A DNA stretch of 64,000 nt from Beta vulgaris subsp. vulgaris. Taxonomy: Eukaryota; Streptophyta; Magnoliopsida; Caryophyllales; Amaranthaceae. Shown piece by piece: positions 56,161 to 64,000 of the stretch. The stretch's first letter is position 1. Every line of letters begins with the position of its first letter. Position numbers and translations under genes: made by a program. Location of the stretch: positions 36,364,846 to 36,428,845 of the forward strand of contig NC_079202.1 of assembly GCF_026745355.1 (NCBI RefSeq). The letters are read 5' to 3'. The notes beneath the pieces are model-generated. The model did no database searches. It was not told where the DNA came from and saw nothing but the letters and a program-made list of their open reading frames with translations.

Positions 56161-56679
56161 TGGAATCTATGTCATCATTCAAAGCAATAATTAAACCTTA
56201 GCATTAAATACTCATCAAGTTGTTTGAATAATAATTACTGATAAGTTGTTAACCACTCAAATTAACATAATGCATTTCTCTAAAAATTAAACACAATGGA
56301 ATTGCAAGAAACTCACGGATTATAGTAGTATTGATATTAGATTGAAACCAAACCATTATACAGAGTTAAGGAGCTACATAATTCTACTACAAAAATATTT
56401 TTTGCTGCCAAATTGAGTTCTTTCATAGTATACATATAACAGCACTATATGAAACAAACAAAAGAAGAATAATTCTATTGCAGCCACTTGACTCTATTTA
56501 ACAAAAAGATCATCCAGCTCATTTGTAATTACAATATCCGATGTTTTTAAGTTTTTCAATCACCTGTCAAGGTTGTGAAAATTTGATTAGGAATTAGGAT
56601 AAAAGTAAAATAATTCAAACATGAACTTTTTTTTTTTTTGAAAGAATTCAAACATGAACTTAGAAATAAGTAGTATTAC

Positions 56680-59119
56680 CTAAAACTTTAAAGTGAAGAC
56701 TGGATTTATTCCTAAATCACCGGTTGTTTTCTTGAGCCTTTTTTGTGAGGTAGATGAAGCACCATCTTCCATTCCATTGAAGCCAAAAATATTGTCCTTA
56801 TTAGGACAAGTAGGTTTCGTATGACCCGGTTGTTTACATATGGAGCAACATTTAGTATTCTTTCCCAATTCTTTCCCACCCTTCTCACGCCGCTTTTTGG
56901 GACGCCCTTTTGTCTTTGATTTAGGGGGTAAATACACATTATTTATAGCTTCATTATCCATGATATTAGATTCTTCTTCCATCATAAGGTCATCTCTTCC
57001 TTGAACAATGCTAGAGGTATGACCATTTTGAACTTCGCAAATACTTTGCAAAACTTCATTATGAACAACACTAGTGGCATCCAAGGCCCCATCTTGAACA
57101 GCACAAGTAGTTTCTAACGCATTTCAGTACCATCGTATAGGTAAGTAAAATGACGGGATCTTAAAACAATCTCTATGGAAGAAGACTTGAAGAATGTGAC
57201 GACAAAGAATACCCCAGAATTCAAAATTTTTGCAACTACATGATGTTGTTAGTCCATCCCAAAAAACAGTATGATTTTTAGGAGTTTCCCCTTGAAAATA
57301 TCTCACAATGAATGTATTACCTTGGTCATAGATGATCGAGTATTGACTCGCTCTTAAAAATTCTTCTTGAAACTTTTTGAAAGCAAATGGAGTAAGAAAT
57401 TCAAAGGCTTGTTCCTCAAGTGGTGACTTTGATTTCACAGGAACTGGTCTAAGAATGGCACTCAAATTATTATACAATCGTCCCTGGGCAATTTCCAGAA
57501 CAGCAATATCAACCTGCAAGTTTGTATATCACAAGGGAATAAAGCTCTAATCTTGCTGTATGAATGTAGATACATACTAAGACATAAGAATATAAACTAA
57601 AAAAATACCTGTTTCACAAAATCTGTTAAGCTTATATGAGAGGAAACAAACTTTTTGATAAATGCATTTATAGACTCTGATCTTCCCGTGGTTATCATCC
57701 CTCCAAAAAAATGATCACGGAGATAAGCCGGTGCCCAAAAAAATCTCACATTGTGCAAACCTTGAATATGTTTATTCTCTTGTAAGTTGTACTTATGAAC
57801 CATCAAATTCCACTTGCTTTCAAACTCTTCTGGTATAGTTATCTTATAGACCTCATAAAAATCAGCACACCAATCTTGATAGGACGTACGAAGAAGTGCC
57901 ACAAACCAACAACTAAACTTTGAGGTTATATGCCATATACAAAAGCTATGCTTCGTAGTTGGCAATTCGCATGCTATTGCTTCTGACATCCAAGATCTTG
58001 ATCGGTTATGATCGTCTTTGGTGGCTTTTTCATCATAGTGACAAACGTCTACTTTATTCAAATCATAGGGATTATTTGGAATTAGTAAGTATATATATGA
58101 ACATTGCCTCAAAAAATAGGTAACTACTTTTTATGATGAATGAGAATGAAGGAGATAAAATAAAAGTAAAATAGGTCAGTATATAAAATGAAGTAAAATA
58201 GGTAACGTCTAGTTTACAAGGCTTACCTTCATCAACCACTTGAAAGTACATGTTTTTTCGTTGCGAAGGAGAGCACAACCAAATAAAATAGTCTTCTCAT
58301 GATTATTGACACCAACAAAAATTGCACAAGGCATGTCATACGCATTCACTTTGTAAGTGGTATCAAACACGACCACATCACCATACTTTTGGTACAATTC
58401 AAAGCTTTGAGCTTGACACCAAAACAAATGCTCAAGCTCCTGTCATCGTCCATTGTGTATGCATATTTAAACAAACTATTGTGTTCTTTTGCAGATTGCA
58501 TATATATTAAAAGGTTCTTAACATCATCATCTCCAAGCATCCTCTTAACTTTAACAAAAAGATTATGTATATCTCTGTCAATAAATGATAACTGCCCATG
58601 TGCGACATTTTTCTCAAGCTCCATGACCCGAATGATTTGTCTTATAGAAAGTCCAGCTTCTCTATACAATAAAATTTGTTTTTCTTCATCTTCAGTAATT
58701 GTACGATTGGCGGGTAGAAGACGCATTTCTTCAAACGACAACAGTTCGTGATTATGCTCTTTGACAAACTTTGTGACATGTCATTCTTCTGGAAATATAT
58801 CACAACACCTTTTCAAAATTATACGCATATGTGCCTTGCAACCACATCTAAAAGACTCCTTTTGTCTTTGAGATTTGGACAAATCAACAACCTTTGAAGG
58901 CTTTTTCCCTCCACGATGGCAATAAAAGTCACGTCTTATTGTCCTTCCATGTTTAGTGTTCGAGCGATCTTTGCGAACAACATAACCATGTCGTTTTGCA
59001 TAGTTGTTATAATATACATATGCCTCTTCTTGACTCCCAAATGTCTGCCCAAGAAACGGTTCATATTCATTCTCCTCCATAAGAGGATCATTTAAGTCAA
59101 AGTCGAGCATTAGCACAAT
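56680..59119 (-). pseudogene. FAR1/MULE transposase, broken
   Basis: The start is ATG 59116 (MLMLDFDLNDPLMEENEYEP). An N-terminal FAR1 DNA-binding domain follows (YVYYNNYAKRHGY, VVRKDRSN, FYCHRGG, CGCKAHMRI). The transposase core has VVVFDTTYKVNAYDMPCAIF (first catalytic Asp) and TIITDQD (second), then FCIWHI. A SWIM zinc finger CSCKNFEFWGILCRHIL (about 57228-57180) and a C-terminal knuckle CCSICKQPGHTKPTC end it. Introns are at 58226-58049 and 57608-57514. Breaks: TGA at 58783-58781 in a place where this family usually has Trp, a frameshift near 58435, another near 57990, and TGA at 57126-57124. It would bind and move the element; FAR1/FHY3 light-signalling factors descend from this family. 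Confidence 0.9.
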
Positions 59120-59640
59120 CTGTACACGAAATTGAAAAATAATTCAACCAATAACAATAATATAAACTATACAAAAAGGTAGTCAGGGAGATATCTCAAT
59201 AAAATGCTTCCCACATATATGTTTATTGTATAGCACAATCTGTACACGAAATAAACTTTTCAATAAACACATATATATATTGGTCCAAGATTTCTATAAT
59301 CCCACATATATGTTTATTGTACAAGCATAAAATGCTAATCTTCAAAGAAAAAAGCTTTTTTAAAAAAAATTGTATGAGTTCAAAATAAGCTGAAAAATAA
59401 GCAAACATTTCATCAAACAAGTTGTGGGCAAAAAGATAACAACAACTTCTTCTTAATTAATTCCAAAATATGAATTATGATGGTCAATTAATCAACAAAA
59501 ACTCATATATATGATCAGATTTAGGTAGGAATACTTACCTTTATCTTTCACTAAACGATTCTCCAAAGCTTGCTCAATTGTATTTCATCCATAAGCAATA
59601 GATAGAGTAGAGAATAAAACTTTGTTTTATATTTCTTAGG
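59120..59640 (-). promoter_or_regulatory. MULE transposase promoter and 5' UTR intron
   Basis: On the minus strand a TATA-like AATATAAAACAAAG lies near 59620. A leader follows to AAAG/GTAAGTATTCC (donor at 59538), and an acceptor TGTACAG at 59120 is three bases before the start codon. So the 5' UTR appears to carry a ~419-bp intron. Inferred from sequence only. Confidence 0.45.
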
Positions 59641-60143
59641 AGAGTAATGGAAGATAAATGAACAGAGAGTATGGAAGATAAATGAACATAGAGTATTTAG
59701 CGCCAAAGTTGTGAAACGGAATTGCGCCATGCCGCCATTGTTAATTATTACGTAAGTAGGAGCTTGGGTAATTGAAGTTGAGCTTGGGTAATTGGAGTTT
59801 TAACGGGCAAGTGAAATTTATTGGTTTCTTTTTTCTTTTTAGTGAGCTACTTATTTCTTATGGGAAATAGGAAAGAATCTAAGCAAATATTAATTCTTAT
59901 ATGTAGCCCTAAGGGCTACATATAACATTTGCCTACAAATATAGCGTGCGAAAACAAGAAAATATGTCACGAGACCTTAAATACTATACTAAAGTTCTAA
60001 CCAGTAGGCTAAGTTGTATTTAGTGTTATTATCATAAAGTATTATATTAATAATTGAAATTTTTTCTTACCCGGAGCATAGCCCGGGCCTAATAACTAGT
60101 TTCAGATTAAAATCTCGAACCTATTTGGCAATTGTATTCACTA

Positions 60144-61120
60144 GGATGCATTCTTTTTACGTTAATAAATTAAGTTTCAGTTCAGAGAAGTTAAGTTCAG
60201 TTCAGATAAAATTCAATCAGGTCCAATTAGCGCAATAAGTTTTAATCAGGTCTAATAAGGTCCAATAAGTTCCAATCAGGTGCAATAAGTTCCAATTAGG
60301 TATAATTAGGTCTAATAAATTTCAATAAGGTCCAAATAGTCAATGATTAATAAACATTTGTATTATTAACCATTATTTTATTATTTATATCACTATTAGT
60401 TGATTATGTTATAATTAGAATTTTGATTAAATTACCACAATGATTATATCGTATTATACTTGTATTATTGTCTATTATTTTATTACATGTTTGTATTATT
60501 GTCTATTATTTTATTATTCATATTAGTATTAGTTATGTTATTACTAAAAAAATTTGAATTACATTACCACAATGTATAGTATTATACTTGAACTATTGTG
60601 TATTATTTTATTATTCATATTACTATTAACAAGACTATTAGATATATTAGTGGTGGAAGTTGTATATAGGCAAGTATATAAATAGTATTTTTTTTTTGTT
60701 AAATTATTTATCATAAGAGATAATTAATAATTATTATTTTTTTAAAGGGTAAATTTTGATAATTATTATTTCATATTAAATTTTGAGGGATAGTACGCTA
60801 GGGGTAATATTTATGTTATAACTTATCAATTTTTTTGTCTAATAAGGTCAAATAAGTTCCAATAAGGTCTAATAAGTTTCAATCAGGTCCAATAAGATGT
60901 AATAAGTTTCAATCAGGTCCAATTAGGTCTAATAAGTTCCAATCATGTCAATAAGTTCCAATCAGGTCCAATAAGTTTCAATAAGGTTCAAGCAGGTCCA
61001 ATAAGTTGAATCAGGTCCAATCAGGTCTAATAAGTTCAGTTTAGGTCCAATAAGTTCAGTTCAGGTCCAATAAGTTCAGTTCAGATAAGTTCATGGTTAT
61101 TCAGGTAAAAAGAACACACC
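60144..61120. mobile_element. Putative non-autonomous DNA element with AATAAGTTC/CAGGTCC arrays
   Basis: The left end GGATGCATTCTTTTTACG and the right end (reverse complement) GGTGTGTTCTTTTTACC form an imperfect TIR. Just inside both ends are arrays of AATAAGTTCAATCAGGTCC variants (about 60215-60350 and 60835-61080), direct in orientation. The middle is AT-rich and non-coding. The target duplication is not clear, so the superfamily is unassigned. Confidence 0.5.
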
Positions 61121-62474
61121 ATAATAGTTGATTGTATTATCTGTTTGTATGAAAGTGTTTAGTAATTAGTTGATAGTTGATTGCTAGAAAATTTTGGAAA
61201 TTGACCAATGATGACATTGGGGCATAATCAATTATTGCACTTTTTATTTTTTATTAATGTAATTTTCAATAACTTTATACACAAATATAACTTGGCCCAC
61301 TCATTCCCAAACGACAAACATTTAAGGTAAAAACTCCTCCTCCTCCTTTCAACTTATTCAAAAGATTTTTTTTGGTTTCAGCTATTTGAAACCTCTCTTT
61401 ACCAAATACTCAAATTAGATGATTGACTAGTCAAATCGTCTAATAATATGAGTTCAAAATCTAATTTTTCCCCAAGACCTTCCTTTTGCCAATCAAAACC
61501 TAAATGTTTCAAGAGGGGGATTGTTCTTGTTGTAACATGTAGGATTTGTATGTTCGTAAATGCATATCTTTGATCATTGACATCTTAAATTATTTATTAG
61601 TATTTCATTAAAAAAAGTTATGTCATCGAATTTCTCTCTCGTTTCCCTTTTTCTATCTTCCCTTCTAAACATTGGTTTTCTTTGTTGACAAGGGGAGGAA
61701 TGTTTATCCTTATTTAGATAGATCATGTTAGCACAAGCATTTTTTGCACGTTATGCGTGTGTGTCATATTAACCTTTTTTTAATCAATTGCTAGACATCA
61801 ATGTTACGAAAAACTGATTAGAACAAATATTTTTAATTTTTTAGTCTAATAAAAAAAATTAATTTTTTTAAATTTTTATCTTAAAGCAATGTTTTGTTCT
61901 TTTTTTAGTTGTTTGTTCATCATTATTCAAATATAGTATTAAGACAAGAAAATATAAAGCTGAAGAATGGTTGTGCTCAAATAAAGTGAAAGAATTTATA
62001 TATCAGGTTCAATCATTGAATATTAATTGTAGTACTCCATATATTTGGGGGTTATTTTTATAAATAAGAAAATATAAAGACTAAGGTTGAAAGTATTTTT
62101 ATTTAACGAATAATATTATTCACAAAAAAAATTGTTTGGGTAAGTACAATTATAATTTAGCTATACAACCTACTTTTATATCTAACTATATAATTCGGTT
62201 TTGTTTTTCCAAATAAATAAAATAGAAATGATAAAATCCTATTTTTTTCGATCAATCGTGTTTCCTTTACCCCAAGATTTTAGATCTCTCCTCCTCTTCT
62301 CCTCATGCGTTCTTTTCTTTCTTCTTCTTCCTCATCACACCTCTTTCTCCTTTTCTGACACTATTTCTCCTCCCCTCCCCTGTGTCTTCGTCAACCTTCG
62401 AGTCGTGCTATGTGTGTGGTGTGCGAGCGTCGAGTCGAGTTGTGGGTCGTGCGAGGGTCGTGTTGTGTGTGCGG
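61121..62474. other. Intergenic, no gene seen
   Basis: AT-rich sequence; the frame at 62201-62491 runs through CT-rich and then GTGCGAGGGTCG-rich sequence and has no recognisable motif. The GTCGAG-rich text at 62395-62474 resumes after the solo LTR at 63139. Confidence 0.5.
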
Positions 62475-63138
62475 TGTTAGATACAAAGTAATTGCAAACA
62501 AAAACTGAATTCCATACTAGGACGAGTATTTATCTGTCCTTAGGATAATATTAGCCTCACAATTATACTAATGGGATTAACCACTAATTTATCCCCAGGA
62601 TTCCCTAATCTAAGAATGGATTTACAACAAGATTATCCATCCTCAATGAACATGGTTGAGATTTTTTTTTTGAGAGAATACGTTTTGTGAAGAAATGTCA
62701 GAAAAAAAAAAAACTGATGACAAAATAACGTTCTGCCAAAAGGTATATATTGGGGTAAAATTAGATGGCAGTTATAGGAAACTGACAATTAAATTTTATC
62801 CCAATATCCAAAATAATAATTAATAAAAAAATATTTCGGTAGAAAATTTAATGTTAATTAAAATGTTAAGTTTTTTAAAGTAAATTAAATGTTAATAAAA
62901 ACTTTAAGTGCTAAGTGCTAGTCTTTGATTAGAAATATATAATTGTATATTAATAACCCAAATACAAGCACAACCAAGCCCGATGCTCAACTTGTCCCAA
63001 GTATTAGGCCATTATCCAATTTAATATAACTATCACATGAGTTAATATAAAGACAATAACAACACTTTATTCCTTCCATGTGGGACAAATACCCACACAC
63101 AATCTCTCCAACTACATATTTAAGACTGTAATCCAACA
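62475..63138 (+). mobile_element. Probable solo LTR (copia type)
   Basis: It starts TGTTAGATACAAAG and ends TGTAATCCAACA, with the terminal TGTT…AACA inverted repeat of LTRs, and has GTGGGACAAATACCCACACA near the 3' end, usual for copia LTRs. Flanks are TGCGG (62470-62474) and TGCAA (63139-63143), agreeing at three of five. The GTCGAG-rich sequence to the left and right appears to be one tract split by it. 664 bp, no coding region. Confidence 0.6.
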
Positions 63139-63143
63139 TGCAA

Positions 63144-64000
63144 TGTGCGAGTTGAGGGTGCGACGCAAGACTCTGCGCCGAGTCGAGTGTTGTGGGTGTG
63201 CAAAGTGTGGCTCGAGGGTGTGTGCGGTAATAATGTGCGGGTCGACGAGTGCTACAGGTGTGCGAATTGAAGTGTGGTTCAAGTGTTGTGGGTTGTGCGT
63301 CGAGGTTGTGGTGTGTGCGCGAGTGGTGTGGTGTGTGGCTAGTGTTGTTACGTGAATTCCGTCGCCGGTGGTTGTCGACGGCGAGTCAATTCGGCACTAT
63401 AAAAAAAATTTGATTTTGTAATTCTTATACATATTCTGGATTAAGTTTTTATTATAAATAAAGTATAGTATAAGTTAAAATAATTAGATTTACAATTATA
63501 TTAGTAGTTCATGATGATTTTATTCTTAGTTCTGATTTTATAATACTTATATATAGTTGTTTAAGTTTTGTTGTTATGAACAAGCATAGTACAAGTTAAA
63601 AAAAGAAATCAGATTTACAAACACCTTATTATTAGTTCCTGAATATGTTAGTTTCAATAAAAATTATGAAAAGAAAGTTTAAACAACAAGAACGAGTATT
63701 TTTATTTTTCGAAATCTCATGCTTTACATAGTTAGATAAGGCGATTTTTTTTAGGAAAAATTGTCAAGAATAAGCCAACCTTTGCGCTAAAAAGTAAGTC
63801 AATCATTTTATTATCCTAGAATAAGTTAACTTTGATATCACTTAAACTTTTAATGAGTCAAATAACTTGTAACCTGCTCGACATGTAATTAAGTTTATTT
63901 TTTAAATTTTCAAATCCGTGTTTTCTCCATCTTCCCTCTCTTCTTCTCTCTCTTCCCCTCCAAAACCTAGTAACTCACCACCCTTTCATCTCTTCTCTAC
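63144..64000. other. Intergenic to right edge
   Basis: GTGCGAG/GTCGAG-rich tract to about 63395 (frame 63080-63355 is low-complexity), then AT-rich sequence. The last ~80 bp are CT-rich (CTTCTCTCTCTTCCCCTCC) and could be the leader of something beyond the window. Confidence 0.45.

Larger units (their letters stand above)
55857..59933 (-). mobile_element. Mutator-like element (MULE) with FAR1-type transposase and hairpin termini
   Basis: Flanked by an exact 9-bp duplication TACAAATAT (55848-55856 and 59934-59942), the Mutator-superfamily hallmark. The TIRs align over about 37 bp: left CGGTTTTGTTATTCATAGCC…, right (reverse complement) GGCAAATGTTATATGTAGCC…. Each end contains a 19-bp palindrome: CATAGCCCTTAGGGCTATG (55870-55888) and TGTAGCCCTAAGGGCTACA (59902-59920). 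It carries a minus-strand transposase gene with promoter and introns, now broken, and a SINE inserted near its left end. It lies in the same orientation as, and just upstream of, the protease gene. Confidence 0.92.

Noticed and set aside
62201..63355. Two frames rich in Val/Cys/Arg (62201-62491, 63080-63355)
   Set aside because: Translations of the skewed GTGCGAG tract, split by the solo LTR; no motif.

Overview
This is a plant nuclear genome window dominated by nested transposable elements. It has spliced introns, CACTA, hAT, Mutator, PIF/Harbinger-like and Stowaway DNA elements, Ty1/copia and Ty3/gypsy LTR retrotransposons, an L1-type LINE and a tRNA-derived SINE. No species marker was identified. 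A core eudicot, perhaps in Caryophyllales, is only an impression.

Layout. Positions 1-4384 hold the 3' part of an L1-type LINE on the + strand, split by a non-autonomous CACTA element (1964-3464). A small MITE follows (4442-4606). Positions 5216-24086 hold a truncated SIRE/Maximus-like copia element on the + strand. Its 5' LTR carries a second CACTA copy (6233-7806). Its internal region is split by an inverted Tekay-like chromovirus (10531-21212), whose left-hand LTR carries a non-autonomous hAT (11516-12219). Its RT carries a third CACTA copy (22486-23950). From 24086 to about 39160 lies a Tat-lineage gypsy region: a 3' remnant with antisense ORF pieces, an LTR at 27373 already preceded by a polypurine tract, a 5' leader with a ~64-bp tandem array, a gag-only coding region, and a second LTR at 37660. 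Two elements of a second CACTA family (28531-30319, 33401-35518), a second hAT copy (with a Stowaway nested in it), two PIF-like MITEs and a MULE-type foldback sit inside this region.

Positions 39963-49573 look like a decayed hAT element with a broken transposase (43906-46035), microsatellites and a solo copia LTR (47636-48988) whose length matches the copia LTR at 5216. The one gene that reads as intact is an eight-exon nucellin-like aspartic protease on the minus strand (50077-55612). A Mutator-type element with a broken FAR1-like transposase, hairpin termini and a 9-bp target duplication (55857-59933) lies 236 bp upstream of its start codon and itself contains a SINE. The right end (59943-64000) is AT-rich, with one repeat-rich putative element and one probable solo LTR.

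Insertion order is readable from target duplications: LINE before CACTA-1; copia before the chromovirus and two CACTA copies; chromovirus before the hAT; hAT-2 before Stowaway; Tat LTR and gag before the family-2 CACTA elements; tandem duplication, then solo LTR; MULE before SINE. All reading frames, splice sites and repeats were read by eye; no alignment or database search was run.
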